From positions 44,961-108,960 of the forward strand of contig JANXBJ010000004.1 in NCBI GenBank assembly GCA_025057645.1: a stretch of 64,000 nt of DNA, in the 5' to 3' direction. The translations under genes were made by a program, and so were the position numbers. How positions within the stretch are numbered: position 1 is the stretch's first letter; the number at the start of each line of letters is the position of its first letter. The notes under the pieces are model-generated. The model did no database searches. It saw only the letters and a program-made list of their open reading frames with translations, and was not told where the DNA came from. Origin of the DNA: Anaerolineales bacterium. Its GTDB lineage: Bacteria > Chloroflexota > Anaerolineae > Anaerolineales > UBA4823. This document shows, in pieces, positions 34,798-44,261 of the stretch.

Positions 34798-35907
34798 TTA
34801 TTGAGTCAGCTTCTCGACCAGTTCCATTAATTGCCTCATCCCTTGGCGCAAGGGGGAAGCGTGAATCATTTCGTGAAGGGTATGCGCCTTTTCTCCGTAG
34901 GTTAGCCCAATCCCAATTGCGGGGTAGCCATAGCTAAGCGGAATATTGGCATCGGTCGAGGCGACGTTGAGAACGGGCTGGATACCCCCTCGCTTGAGCG
35001 CTTCAACGGCCAATTGCACGAGCGGATGACGTTCAGAAATTGCGCCGGCCGGACGGTCGCCGATCCTTTCTGCGCTCACCTTGACCCCATCGCGTTGGCT
35101 CTGATGAATAAGCTGAGAAACTTGCCGCTCTAGCTGAGCGAGGGACGCAGCATCTTCTGAACGCAGGTCGAGCTCGGCGGTAGCACTCGCAGCGATGGTG
35201 TTGACCGAAATTCCCCCCGAGATGACTCCTACGTTCAACGTGGTGCGCGGCGAACGAGGGAGCGGCAGAGCGTCCAAAGCCACTATGAGCTTCGCCAAGT
35301 GATGAATAGCAGAAGGGGTACCAAAGTCCACCCAGGAATGTCCACCAGCAGTCTCAACCTTGAGGCGGTAGCGCCGCACCCCTAGGGCACGATGATAGAC
35401 CTGCCCCAAAGCCATGCCCTCTAAGACTAAATAAGCCCGCACTCGTCCCCTAAAGCGCTCCACTACGGCTCGCATGCCCCGTAGGTCCCCCAAACCCTCT
35501 TCACAAACGGTTGCAATCAACCAGAGGTCACTCTCTTGTGAGAAGGGATACTCCTCTAATGCCCAGAGCACTCCGAAGAGAGCAGCGACCCCCAGCGCAT
35601 TGTCCCCAATTCCCGGCCCGTGGATGTAGTCCTCCTTCCGTATTGCAGCCTTATTGAGCTCGGCAGGAAAAACGGTGTCCAAGTGAGCGCTGACCACTAA
35701 GGGAACTCCCTGCGTTTGCCCTTGGCGCAGAGCATATACATTCCCAACCGCATCGGAGAAAACCGCATCGAGCTTCTCCTCTCGAAATCGCTCGAGAACA
35801 AACTGTGCCCGTTGCTGCTCCTGAAAGGTGGGTGCGGGGATGCACTGGATTTGGATAGCGAGGTCCAAGATGCGCTCTAGGAGATGCGCAGGTAAATCCC
35901 ACTTCAT
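34798..35907 (-). CDS. M20-family metallopeptidase
   Basis: The 369-residue zinc peptidase has the M20 metal-site motifs SAHLDTVFP (ligand His and catalytic Asp), GIGDNALGVAAL (bridging Asp) and ATVCEEGLGDLRG (general base Glu). A dimerisation insert follows (RYRLKVETAGGHSWVDFGTPSAIHHLAKLIVALDALP). It resembles PepT/DapE-like peptidases; the substrate is unknown. The ORF track extends the gene to 35967, but the ATG at 35907 overlaps the preceding stop as ATGA, a typical coupled start. Confidence 0.88.
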   Translation of the reverse strand: MKWDLPAHLLERILDLAIQIQCIPAPTFQEQQRAQFVLERFREEKLDAVFSDAVGNVYALRQGQTQGVPLVVSAHLDTVFPAELNKAAIRKEDYIHGPGIGDNALGVAALFGVLWALEEYPFSQESDLWLIATVCEEGLGDLRGMRAVVERFRGRVRAYLVLEGMALGQVYHRALGVRRYRLKVETAGGHSWVDFGTPSAIHHLAKLIVALDALPLPRSPRTTLNVGVISGGISVNTIAASATAELDLRSEDAASLAQLERQVSQLIHQSQRDGVKVSAERIGDRPAGAISERHPLVQLAVEALKRGGIQPVLNVASTDANIPLSYGYPAIGIGLTYGEKAHTLHEMIHASPLRQGMRQLMELVEKLTQ

Positions 35908-36917
35908 AGTTTTCGCACCGCTTGACGCAACGCTTCCAGACGCGCCCGAGGCAAACGCGGTTCGCAATCCAAAGCGTAAAACACACCAATGCCCTCTGAG
36001 GCAATCGAAGCCGCCACATGGCCGTACAACGCAGATTCCAAGGGATCAAAGGTCTGGCAAAAGCCGGCCAGAAAACCACCGCAGAAAACGTCCGCTGTTC
36101 CGTGAAGAGTAACCGTGCGCGCCGGGTAGGAGGGGACAAACCAGCGTTTGCGTCCAAGAGCATCATATACCAACTGACCAAGGCCACCGGTGCGCACAGC
36201 GATGATCTCAACGAACTCCCCCAACTCTTCGATCATTTCCCAAATATCCTGTGTGCGCTCCTTGAACAAAGAACGCAAGTCCTTCTCGCTGGGTAGGAAA
36301 GCCGTTAGGCCGTGCAAAACCTGGGGAATCTCGCTCCAGAAAGATGGATGCATATACCCCGGTGAGGGGGACAGGGTGAGAGTGGTGACCAAGCCCTGCC
36401 GCAGCAAGGTGGGCAGTAAATTGTGAGTAAGGTAATCTACCGGAGCGAGATGGGCTGCCCTCGCTTCCAAGTACTCTCGGGGCAGGTCAGTGGAACGCAA
36501 AGAGAAGGGTTGGGTTTGAGTACGGCTGTCGAGAGAAGGAGGCGAGGGGCGATACCCCAATAGCGTCCGAGGAAAAGGCAAGCGGTGGCGGGCATAGTGG
36601 AGAATAGCGTCCTCCTCAGTGAAGCTCTCCGAATCGGTGTAGGCGTAGAATGCCCGAAGGTCTATTTGCCGATTTGCGACGCGGATTCCTCTAATATCGA
36701 TCCCCTTCTGCGAGATTTGCTGCAGCCACTCTTGCGGGTAATCCTCACCAACCTTGGCAAGGATACCCGCAGGTTGATCTTGCTGCCAAAGAAGCCATCC
36801 CACTGCTGAATAGAGAGCATTTCCTCCCATCTGATCTTCAAACGCCCGCCCGTCCGGAAGGAGCACGAACTCTCGTTGCAGGCGACCGGCAAAAACAGCA
36901 TACGGGGAAGGACTCAT
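35904..36917 (-). CDS. Divergent PfkB-family protein
   Basis: The 337-residue protein is a PfkB-fold member with GGNALYSAVGWLLW and KVGEDYPQEW. Its catalytic signature is altered: HGTADVFCGGFLAGF in place of D-x-x-GAGDAFxxGF. The Asp of GTAD is retained, so activity may persist, but the anion-hole glycines are changed and the substrate region contains an unusual Pro/Ser-rich segment (RPSPPSLDSRTQTQPFSLRSTD). It is translationally coupled to an M20 peptidase. It could be a non-canonical sugar or nucleoside kinase; I cannot say which. Confidence 0.8.
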   Translation of the reverse strand: MSPSPYAVFAGRLQREFVLLPDGRAFEDQMGGNALYSAVGWLLWQQDQPAGILAKVGEDYPQEWLQQISQKGIDIRGIRVANRQIDLRAFYAYTDSESFTEEDAILHYARHRLPFPRTLLGYRPSPPSLDSRTQTQPFSLRSTDLPREYLEARAAHLAPVDYLTHNLLPTLLRQGLVTTLTLSPSPGYMHPSFWSEIPQVLHGLTAFLPSEKDLRSLFKERTQDIWEMIEELGEFVEIIAVRTGGLGQLVYDALGRKRWFVPSYPARTVTLHGTADVFCGGFLAGFCQTFDPLESALYGHVAASIASEGIGVFYALDCEPRLPRARLEALRQAVRKL

Positions 36918-37331
36918 AGACCTACGCAGAAAGCGAAACGGTCCATATCAAGTGCTTTGGCTTTTGAATTATAGCAAATTTCCCTTTTACGCACGGACGA
37001 GAGAAGTCCTCTCATAGCGAGCGATGAGGGTGGGTTGGAACGGCTCTTTGAGAGCTGATCTCGAACTAAGTCAGGGGCATGGGATTTCTGGGCGATGGGA
37101 AGCATCGAAAGCGGAAAGCCCGCCGGTAATCAGATAGAGTTGGGGGAGAGTGTAGTGCTTGACTTTTGGCGGAGGCCACGTCCGCTAATCCTGCCTTACC
37201 CGGGGTATAATTGAGAAAAGCTGGGCTTCGGCTAACGTGGGCTAGGGGCAAGAAAAGTTTCTCTACGGCCTTTGGCTCGTTCCCCAACCTGCTATCCCGT
37301 CGGCCGAGGAAAGAGCAAAAAAGGAGCCGGT
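36918..37331. other. Divergent intergenic region
   Basis: About 410 bases separate the PfkB/peptidase operon from the dipeptidase gene. A TATAAT at 37206-37211 might be the dipeptidase -10 box, but I cannot find a convincing -35 element. No small gene is recognisable. Confidence 0.4.
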
Positions 37332-38708
37332 ATGTCCGAAAACCGTGAGGTAGCACTCCACTACGTTGAGAACCATCTCCCCCGGTTCTTGGAAGAATTG
37401 AAAGCCTTTGTGCGCATTCCCTCTATTTCGACAGAGAGCGATGCCCAAGTGCATATGCAAGCCGCTGCCAACTGGGTAGCCGATCAACTGCGCTCGCTGG
37501 GGGCAGTCAATGTCGCCCTTTATCCCACCGAGGGGCATCCGGTAGTCTGTGGGGAGTATCTTTGCGGCGATGAAAAGGCGCGGACTCTGCTGATCTACGG
37601 CCATTATGACGTCCAGCCTGCCGATCCCTTGGAACTATGGCAGAGTCCACCTTTTGAACCCACCCAAAGAGGAGACTACCTCTATGGTCGTGGGGCCTCA
37701 GACATGAAGGGACAACTGGTTGCGGGGCTTAAAGCCCTTGAATCGATCCTCCGAACCGATCAACTCAACCTCAACTTGCGCTTTCTTATCGAAGGGGAAG
37801 AGGAGCTGGGCTCCCCTCACCTTGGCAAGTTCATAGCCGAAAATCCGGAGCTGCTGCGCGCCGATGTGGCTATCAACCTCGATGGGGGCATCCTCGCCCC
37901 GGATTTTCCTACAATCACTGTTTCGTTGCGCGGTCTGGCCTATTTCGAGCTGCGTGTCTATGGCCCGTCCACTGATTTACATTCGGGGCTTTTCGGGGGC
38001 ATCGTGCACAACCCCGCTCAGGTGCTGTGCGAGTTAATCGCCGGCATGCACGACTCAAAGGGCCGAGTGACCCTGCCCGGGTTCTACGATCGGGTGCGCC
38101 CATTAAGCGAGACCGAGCGGGCAGAATTAGCCCGCCTCCCGCTTGGTGAGGATTATTTCCTCAAGACCACCGGAGTACTTGCCCTTTATGGCGAGGAAGG
38201 ATATACACCGCTCGAACGCCTCGGTGCCCGCCCCACGCTGGAAGTTAATGGGCTGTATTCTGGCTATGTCGGAGAAGGCTCCAAAACGGTCCTGCCGGCC
38301 TACGCCATGGCAAAGCTCTCCTGTCGCCTAGTCCCCGACCAGGATCCCAAAGAAGTCTATCAACAACTCCTGGACTACCTGAAGGCTTGCGCTCCTACTA
38401 CAGTGCGCTGGGAGGTAATCCAACATGCCGGCGCCCTTCCGGCGATGATCGAAACCAAGCGTCCAGAGGTGGCTGCCCTCAGTCGGGCTATTGAACAGGT
38501 CTGGGGGAAGAAGCCTGCTTTCAAGCGAGAGGGCGGAACGATCCCTGTTGTAGCTCAACTTAGGGAAATCCTAGGGATGCCTACCATCCTAACCGGGTTC
38601 GGCTTGCCGGACGATAACCTCCATGCCCCGAATGAGCGGTTACACCTTCCGACGTGGCAACGGGGGATTAGGACTCTGGTTTATTTCTTCTATCACCTCA
38701 TGGAGTAG
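37332..38708 (+). CDS. M20-family dipeptidase
   Basis: The 458-residue zinc enzyme contains LIYGHYDVQPADP (ligand His, catalytic Asp), GRGASDMKGQL (bridging Asp), EGEEELGSP (general base Glu) and a C-terminal LTGFGLPDDNLHAPNER with the last His ligand. This is the pattern of the M20A/ArgE-DapE-like dipeptidases such as carnosinase-type enzymes. The ATG at 37332 follows an AAAGGAG site; the ORF track's extension to 37272 is rejected. It is not co-directional with the other M20 gene and seems to be independently expressed. Confidence 0.92.
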   Translation: MSENREVALHYVENHLPRFLEELKAFVRIPSISTESDAQVHMQAAANWVADQLRSLGAVNVALYPTEGHPVVCGEYLCGDEKARTLLIYGHYDVQPADPLELWQSPPFEPTQRGDYLYGRGASDMKGQLVAGLKALESILRTDQLNLNLRFLIEGEEELGSPHLGKFIAENPELLRADVAINLDGGILAPDFPTITVSLRGLAYFELRVYGPSTDLHSGLFGGIVHNPAQVLCELIAGMHDSKGRVTLPGFYDRVRPLSETERAELARLPLGEDYFLKTTGVLALYGEEGYTPLERLGARPTLEVNGLYSGYVGEGSKTVLPAYAMAKLSCRLVPDQDPKEVYQQLLDYLKACAPTTVRWEVIQHAGALPAMIETKRPEVAALSRAIEQVWGKKPAFKREGGTIPVVAQLREILGMPTILTGFGLPDDNLHAPNERLHLPTWQRGIRTLVYFFYHLME

Positions 38709-38821
38709 CAAGGCGAGCCATAAGCCAGAACGTCTCCTAATCAGTTCTTAGAGTTCGTTGCTCAGGCAAGTTGATCAACGCTTCGCAGGAGATATAGCAC
38801 TCTTACCGGTAGAGGTCAGCT

Positions 38822-39706
38822 ATGGACAAGTTGAGAATGCCTACATACGGCGGGCAGGCGGTTATCGAGGGAGTGATGATGCGGGGGCGTAACGCGGTTG
38901 CCATCGCTTTGCGTGCCCCGAACCGAGAAATTGTCATTCACGCCGAGCCACTGGGCTCGATTTACCGCAGCCGCTGGATGAAGATTCCTTTTTTGCGCGG
39001 TGTGCTTTCCTTGTGGGATGCCCTAAGCTTGGGAATGCGCGCCCTCACTCTTTCGGCCAACCTTCAGAGCGGAGAGAGCGAAAAGCTCGAAGGAGCGCCG
39101 TTATATTTGACCCTCTCTGCTTCGCTGGCGATCGCCATAGGTCTGTTTTTCCTTGTCCCCGCCTTCCTCGGGCAGTTGGGCGAGCGGGTGTTACAGTTGA
39201 ACGCCTGGCAGGGCAGCTTTGCGGAGGGATTGACCCGCTTGGCCTTGCTGGTGGGATATATTGTTGCTGTGGGCAGAATTCCGGAGATCAGGCGCGTGTT
39301 TGCCTATCATGGGGCGGAACACAAGACCATCAACGCCTTTGAAGCTGGCGCAGAGCTAACCCCTCAAGAGGTCGCTCGTTTCCCCCTGGAACACCCCCGT
39401 TGCGGGACCTCATTCTTGCTCACCTTGGTTGTTCTCTCGATCCTGGTCTTCTCCCTGCTCGGCCCTCTAGAGCTTCATATGCGCTTGATCACCCGCATCT
39501 TGATGATCCCCGTGCTTGCCGCAATCGCCTACGAGTACATCCGCTGGACTGCAGCCCACATCCAGAATCCTTGGGTGCGCTGGATGATTGCTCCTAACTT
39601 AGCCCTACAGCGGCTGACCACGCGCGAACCCAGCCTAGATATGATCGAGGTCGCCATTGCTGCCTTTTGTGCCATGCGTGCTAAAGAGCAGGAATTCGGT
39701 CTCTAG
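38822..39706 (+). CDS. DUF1385 membrane protein (YqhQ-like)
   Basis: The 294-residue protein starts MPTYGGQAVIEGVMMRGRN, the diagnostic DUF1385 motif, and contains RVFAYHGAEHKTINAFEAG and HPRCGTSFLL. Four or five hydrophobic segments place it in the membrane. The biochemical role is not established; the conserved His/Glu/Cys residues (HGAEHKT, HPRCGTSF) suggest metal binding or catalysis. It converges with the YjbQ gene after about 15 bases. Confidence 0.93.
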   Translation: MDKLRMPTYGGQAVIEGVMMRGRNAVAIALRAPNREIVIHAEPLGSIYRSRWMKIPFLRGVLSLWDALSLGMRALTLSANLQSGESEKLEGAPLYLTLSASLAIAIGLFFLVPAFLGQLGERVLQLNAWQGSFAEGLTRLALLVGYIVAVGRIPEIRRVFAYHGAEHKTINAFEAGAELTPQEVARFPLEHPRCGTSFLLTLVVLSILVFSLLGPLELHMRLITRILMIPVLAAIAYEYIRWTAAHIQNPWVRWMIAPNLALQRLTTREPSLDMIEVAIAAFCAMRAKEQEFGL

Positions 39707-39720
39707 CCCGCCTCGGGCGC

Positions 39721-40140
39721 CTACTCTCCGATGATTTGCACAACTAGCTCGCGGCGACGAGCATGAATGTCGAAGTCAATAAAAACAATCTGCTGCCAGG
39801 TGCCGAGGGTCAGGCGCTGATTGACGAAGGGGATCGTCAAGGAAGGTCCTAACAACGCAGCCCGCACATGGCTATGACCGTTGCCATCCCCCCAGCGGCT
39901 GTTATGAGCATACGGCTGTCGTGGATCGACAATCTGATCGAAAAGACGACGCAGATCACTCAAACAGCCGCTCTCGAACTCAATAGTGGTCACTGCGCTA
40001 GTAGAAGATGGACAGAAGACCGTGACGATCCCATTGGATAATCCGCTTTGCAAAACGAGGTCTTGCACAGCATCCGTTAGGTCATGGATGTCGGCATTGC
40101 CGCGCGTGCTAAGATTCAGAGCCATGGTCTTGACCGCCAT
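39721..40140 (-). CDS. YjbQ-family protein (UPF0047, secondary thiamine-phosphate synthase)
   Basis: The 139-residue protein has the full UPF0047 pattern: VTVFCPSSTSAVTTIEFESG, NSRWGDGNGHSHVRAALLGPSLTIPF and LGTWQQIVFIDFDIHARRRELVVQI. E. coli YjbQ has weak thiamine-phosphate-synthase activity, but the physiological role is uncertain. The Glu, His and Asp residues of the metal or phosphate site are retained. It appears monocistronic. Confidence 0.93.
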   Translation of the reverse strand: MAVKTMALNLSTRGNADIHDLTDAVQDLVLQSGLSNGIVTVFCPSSTSAVTTIEFESGCLSDLRRLFDQIVDPRQPYAHNSRWGDGNGHSHVRAALLGPSLTIPFVNQRLTLGTWQQIVFIDFDIHARRRELVVQIIGE

Positions 40141-40657
40141 CGGTGCCTCCTTTCTTAGAGTTGATTATAGCATTCTCCCTCTACCTCTCCGAGATCCCAG
40201 CGTGCGCTCAAAATTGTTGGAAAAAGTGTAGAAGAGTCAGAACCTAAGACAAAAGTTTTGGAAACAGTCACCCGAGCGGCCTTGGCGGACAATGAGCCTG
40301 ACTCGAAGCCACAAAACAAGCCCCTAGGGGACAGGTGAGCAGGGCGGAAGCAGTGATGCAGGCTTGCCAAGCTTTGTGCCTTCATGGCTGCCCCCTTTCA
40401 GATTGCTTCAGAGGACGTGAACCAGACGAGAGTTCTCGTGAGTTTAGGTACGTTTGCCCTAACAATCTTCCTCTTGTTCCTTGTGTAAAACGATACTTGT
40501 TGGTAAAATTTTTTATATACTTCCCGATCAATCGCACGGTTGGGACCTTCTCAAAAAGCTTGAATCTAAGTAAGGAGGTGTGAAAGGAGAGAGCCTTCAA
40601 CTGAATAGACTCCCTCGCTACTATCCAAGACCAATTCTTTTTTGGAGGAGCATGAAG
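40141..40657. other. Leader region of the liv operon
   Basis: There is no gene here; the ORF-track hits have no motifs. TTGTGT (40481-40486), a 17-base spacer and TAAAAT (40504-40509) form a plausible promoter about 150 bases before livJ, so the transcript carries a long leader in which I recognise no riboswitch. CCCCTAGGGG near 40323 is a perfect decamer palindrome. Confidence 0.45.
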
Positions 40658-41797
40658 ATGTCAAAAAAATTCTTCGCTCTCGCTAGCCTTTTGATCATCC
40701 TCAGTCTTACTTTGGGTGCATGTGCTCAGCCTAGGCCCGCAACCCTAAAGATTGCCATCCTAGCCCCCCTGAGCGGTGCCGTGCCCACCTTCGGCGTTTC
40801 CACTCGAGATGGCGCTCTATTGGCAATTAAGGAGTGGAACGCAAAGGGTGGGGTCTTAGGCAGACAAATTGAGGCGATTGTCGAAGACAGTCAGTGCGAA
40901 GCCGATCCGGCTGTGAATGCCGCTAACAAAGTAATCAACCAAGACGGGGTCAAGTTCATCGTTGGCGAAGTCTGCTCCAAAGCTTCGATCCCGGTTTCCG
41001 AAATTGCCGAGGAGAAGGGTGTAGTCCAGATCAGCCCGACCTCCACCAATCCCAATGTCACCGTGAAAGCAGATGGCACGACCAAGCAGTATGTCTTCCG
41101 TGCCTGCTTTATTGATCCGTTCCAGGGGTTGGTTGGCGCTTCGTTTGCCATCAATGAGCTCGGGGCTAAGACCGCTTTCATTCTCCTCGATCAGGGGAAC
41201 GACTATGTGCGCGGTTTAGCCGAGAACTTCGAGCAAGCCTTTGTCGAAAAAGGCGGTCAGATCGTCGGCAAAGAGACCTACACCTCCTCAGATACCGACT
41301 TCTCGGCTATTCTGGCGAAAGTAGCCGAAGCTAAACCGGATATTGTCTACCTGCCCGATTACTACAACATCGTCAATCTCGTCACTGCCCAAGCCAAGGA
41401 AAAAGGCATCACGGCGCCCTTCCTCGGTGGGGATGGTTGGGACTCCGCTGACCTCGACCGTGCTGCTGCGGACGGTGGCTACTTCACCAACCACTACTCC
41501 GAGCAGGATACACGCCCAATCGTCCAACAGTGGGTCAAGAACTATCAGGCAGAATATGGCTCGGTCCCCGATGCTTTGGCCACCCTCGCCTATGACGCAA
41601 CCAACCTGCTCCTCGCTGCCATTCAAAATGCTGGCACTGATGATCCGGCTAAAGTTAAGGATGCCATGGCAGCCATCAAGTGGGAAGCCGTTTCGGGGAC
41701 GATCACTTTCGATCAGTATCACAACCCGATCAAACCTGCCGTCATCCTTCAGGTTAAGGATGGGCAGATTCGCTACGTAACCACCGTTGCCCCATAG
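40658..41797 (+). CDS. livJ: Branched-chain amino acid ABC transporter substrate-binding lipoprotein
   Basis: This is the binding component of a Liv-type (HAAT) importer. A lipoprotein signal (FFALASLLIILSLTLGACAQ) is followed by the type I periplasmic-binding fold (LKIAILAPLSGAVPTFGVSTRDGALLAIKEWNAKGGVLGRQIEAIVEDSQC). Ligands could be Leu/Ile/Val, urea or other amides; the ligand cannot be read from sequence. The ATG at 40658 lies 7 bases after GGAGGAG, making it the better start than ATG 40652 or the ORF-track start. It leads a five-gene operon. Confidence 0.94.
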   Translation: MSKKFFALASLLIILSLTLGACAQPRPATLKIAILAPLSGAVPTFGVSTRDGALLAIKEWNAKGGVLGRQIEAIVEDSQCEADPAVNAANKVINQDGVKFIVGEVCSKASIPVSEIAEEKGVVQISPTSTNPNVTVKADGTTKQYVFRACFIDPFQGLVGASFAINELGAKTAFILLDQGNDYVRGLAENFEQAFVEKGGQIVGKETYTSSDTDFSAILAKVAEAKPDIVYLPDYYNIVNLVTAQAKEKGITAPFLGGDGWDSADLDRAAADGGYFTNHYSEQDTRPIVQQWVKNYQAEYGSVPDALATLAYDATNLLLAAIQNAGTDDPAKVKDAMAAIKWEAVSGTITFDQYHNPIKPAVILQVKDGQIRYVTTVAP

Positions 41798-41813
41798 GGT
41801 TGTGTAAGAGCGC

Positions 41814-41837
41814 TGGGGGGCGAGGTTTCGCCCCCCA
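41814..41837 (+). other. Perfect 10-bp GC-rich hairpin after livJ
   Basis: TGGGGGGCGA, loop GGTT, TCGCCCCCCA forms a perfect stem 17 bases after the livJ stop and 25 bases before livH, without a T tract. It parallels the hairpin after the sugar-binding-protein gene at 4184-4213. Confidence 0.8.
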
Positions 41838-41861
41838 ATCCTGTACTCCAGAGAAGGCGAA

Positions 41862-42971
41862 ATGAACGCTCAGCCGCCAACTTTACTGGAACGTATTCTC
41901 AAGGGAAAATGGATCGGTAAAGGATTTCTGCTCCTTGTGGGTTTGGTGGTCGTGTGGTGGGTCGGAGGAAAAGCTCTTCAAAGTCCGTCGTTGTTCTTGC
42001 AACAAATTATCAACGGAATCCAGTTGGGCTTTGTATATGCTCTCATCGCCCTGGGTTATACCATGGTCTACGGCATCGTGCGCTTGATTAACTTTGCCCA
42101 TGGCGATGTGTTCATGTTCGGAGCTTTTGTAAGTTACTTTTCTGTAGGGCTCTTCCAACTTCACCTCTGGCCGGTTCGGGTCTTCCCCGGTCTCTCCCCA
42201 ACGGCTGCGATTATCCTCGGCACGGTCTCGGTGATCCTCCTCTCCATGGTCTCTTGTGCCATTCTGGCAATCACCATTGAGCGAATCGCCTATAAACCTC
42301 TGCGCGATGCCCCGCGCATTTCGGCCCTAATCACCGCCATTGGGGTCTCTTTCTTTTTGGAGTACTTTGGGGCTCTTCCCTTCGTCTTTACCCCCAATTT
42401 CATCACCTATAAACGCCCCTTCGAGATTGTAACTTGGTATGTCAAGGATGGGATTCATCGTTTAGAGATCGGCACCGAAGCGCCACCGGGAAGCGTGATC
42501 TTCTCCAATGTCCTCATCATCATCATTATTGTCTCCCTGATTCTCCTTGTGGGATTGAACTACATTGTGCGGCGAACTAAGATCGGCAAAGCGATGCGCG
42601 CTACTGCCTACGACAAGCCCACCTCCCGTCTAATGGGCATCAACGTTGACGGGGTGATCTCGACCACGTTCGCCATCGGGGCTTCTTTGGCCGGTGCAGC
42701 CGGGGTGCTTTATGCCACCGCCTACCCTCAAGTGGTCTTCTGGATGGGGATCATCCCCGGTCTGAAAGCTTTTGTGGCAGCCGTTCTGGGTGGGATCGGC
42801 AGTATCCCCGGCGCCTTTGTCGGTGCTCTGATCATGGGGCAGGCCGAGGTGATCTCTGCAGGCTACATCTCTACTCCGATGCGCGATGCCGTTGCTTTTA
42901 CGATTCTGATCCTGGTGCTGTTGATCCGACCCACCGGTATCTTCGGCGAACCCGAGCGTGAGAAGGCCTAA
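41862..42971 (+). CDS. livH: Branched-chain amino acid ABC permease LivH
   Basis: The 369-residue integral membrane protein has the LivH pattern: LQQIINGIQLGFVYALIALGYTMVYGIVRLINFAHGDVFMFGAF, RRTKIGKAMRATAYDKPTSRLMGINVD and the cytoplasmic loop GGIGSIPGAFVGALIMGQAEV. An N-terminal extra segment with one hydrophobic stretch precedes the core. It forms the channel with LivM. Confidence 0.95.
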   Translation: MNAQPPTLLERILKGKWIGKGFLLLVGLVVVWWVGGKALQSPSLFLQQIINGIQLGFVYALIALGYTMVYGIVRLINFAHGDVFMFGAFVSYFSVGLFQLHLWPVRVFPGLSPTAAIILGTVSVILLSMVSCAILAITIERIAYKPLRDAPRISALITAIGVSFFLEYFGALPFVFTPNFITYKRPFEIVTWYVKDGIHRLEIGTEAPPGSVIFSNVLIIIIIVSLILLVGLNYIVRRTKIGKAMRATAYDKPTSRLMGINVDGVISTTFAIGASLAGAAGVLYATAYPQVVFWMGIIPGLKAFVAAVLGGIGSIPGAFVGALIMGQAEVISAGYISTPMRDAVAFTILILVLLIRPTGIFGEPEREKA

Positions 42972-42986
42972 GCAGGAGGAAAGACT

Positions 42987-44258
42987 ATGAGAATTGACCG
43001 CCATACGCTCGGCTTCTGGGTTGTGCTTCTGGGGCTGATTATCCTCGTTCAAGTCCTCGTCAGCTTAGGAATTCTCAGCCCCTTCTGGGAGACACTGCTC
43101 AAGATCGGCGCAGTGATGGCCATCGTCAGCTTGGGATTAAACCTGATCTACGGGTTCAACGGGCAATTCTCGCTTGGGCAGTGGGGTTTCTACGCCATCG
43201 GGGCCTATGCCGCTGCGGATGTGACCTATCGCTGGACACAAATGAACAACGCCTCCGGGCTGACGGTGCTCTTTGCTGCGGTAGCTCTGGTTGGGGTTGC
43301 TTTTTTCCTAACCGCCAAATTGGTGGCTCGCCTGCGCGGCATCGATCCCCTTTCTGCGTTTGCGCTCTATATTGTAGCGACATTGATCGCTGCAGTAATC
43401 GGGGTGCAGATCGGCATTGCGCTGATTGCCCCGGTCACTCAACTCTTGGCTACTCTGCCGCCCGGGCTTGCGCTTCAAATTGTTTATCTTATCGCTGTGC
43501 TCCTCGGAGGATGCCTAGCCGCCGAGGTTAGCTATCTCTTCGGCTTACCGGTTCTCACCCTCGGCTCGGATTACTTTGGTATCGCCACCCTCGGCTTTAC
43601 CATCATCGTCAAGGTGCTGCTCGATAACTCGGACACTCTGCTGGGCTTCGAGGAGATGAAAGGCGCCCGTGGCATGGTCGGCATCCCCAAGACAACCTCG
43701 TGGTTCTGGGTGGCTCTCTTTCTAGTGATCGTCATTGTCCTCTTGCGTAATCTGCTACACTCCAGCCATGGGCGGGCGATTGTCTCGGTGCGCGAAGACG
43801 AAATCGCCGCCAAAGCAATGGGGATTGACGTCGGCCAGCAGAAGACCCTTGCTTTTGTTTTAGGGAGTTTGTTTGCCGGCCTGGCAGGCGGCTTGTATGC
43901 TCATATCAATGGCTTTCTGCACCCCAACACGTTTAATTTCATCCGATCGTTCGACCCGATGATCATCGTTGTGTTCGGTGGCTTGGGTAGCGTCTCCGGA
44001 ACGATCATCGCTGCGTTTACCTGGGCGCTGGTCTTAGAGGGATTTTTGCGCATCTTGCTGCCAACCGGGTTCGAGACCTGGCGGTTCGTGGTCTACCCGC
44101 TTTTCCTGCTGGTCATGATGCTCTTGCGTCCACAGGGTTTGTTCGGCGGTTTCGAGTTCCCTTACTTGCGCCCAGTTTTGCCCAGGCCTTACGTGCCCGA
44201 AACTGAGGAACAAGTTGCGTTGGTTCATGCTGTCGAAGAGGCGACAGAAGGAGATTAG
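42987..44258 (+). CDS. livM: Branched-chain amino acid ABC permease LivM
   Basis: The 423-residue protein is the second permease. It has GLNLIYGFNGQFSLGQWGFYAIGAYAAA, GSDYFGIATLGFTIIVKVLLDNSD, GARGMVGIP, GRAIVSVREDEIAAKAMGIDV and FGGLGSVSGTIIAAFTWAL, all diagnostic. It is longer than typical LivM (about 320-360 residues) because of an extra pair of hydrophobic segments near 90-170. An AGGAGGAAAG site precedes the ATG, 15 bases after livH. Confidence 0.95.
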   Translation: MRIDRHTLGFWVVLLGLIILVQVLVSLGILSPFWETLLKIGAVMAIVSLGLNLIYGFNGQFSLGQWGFYAIGAYAAADVTYRWTQMNNASGLTVLFAAVALVGVAFFLTAKLVARLRGIDPLSAFALYIVATLIAAVIGVQIGIALIAPVTQLLATLPPGLALQIVYLIAVLLGGCLAAEVSYLFGLPVLTLGSDYFGIATLGFTIIVKVLLDNSDTLLGFEEMKGARGMVGIPKTTSWFWVALFLVIVIVLLRNLLHSSHGRAIVSVREDEIAAKAMGIDVGQQKTLAFVLGSLFAGLAGGLYAHINGFLHPNTFNFIRSFDPMIIVVFGGLGSVSGTIIAAFTWALVLEGFLRILLPTGFETWRFVVYPLFLLVMMLLRPQGLFGGFEFPYLRPVLPRPYVPETEEQVALVHAVEEATEGD

Positions 44259-44261
44259 GTG

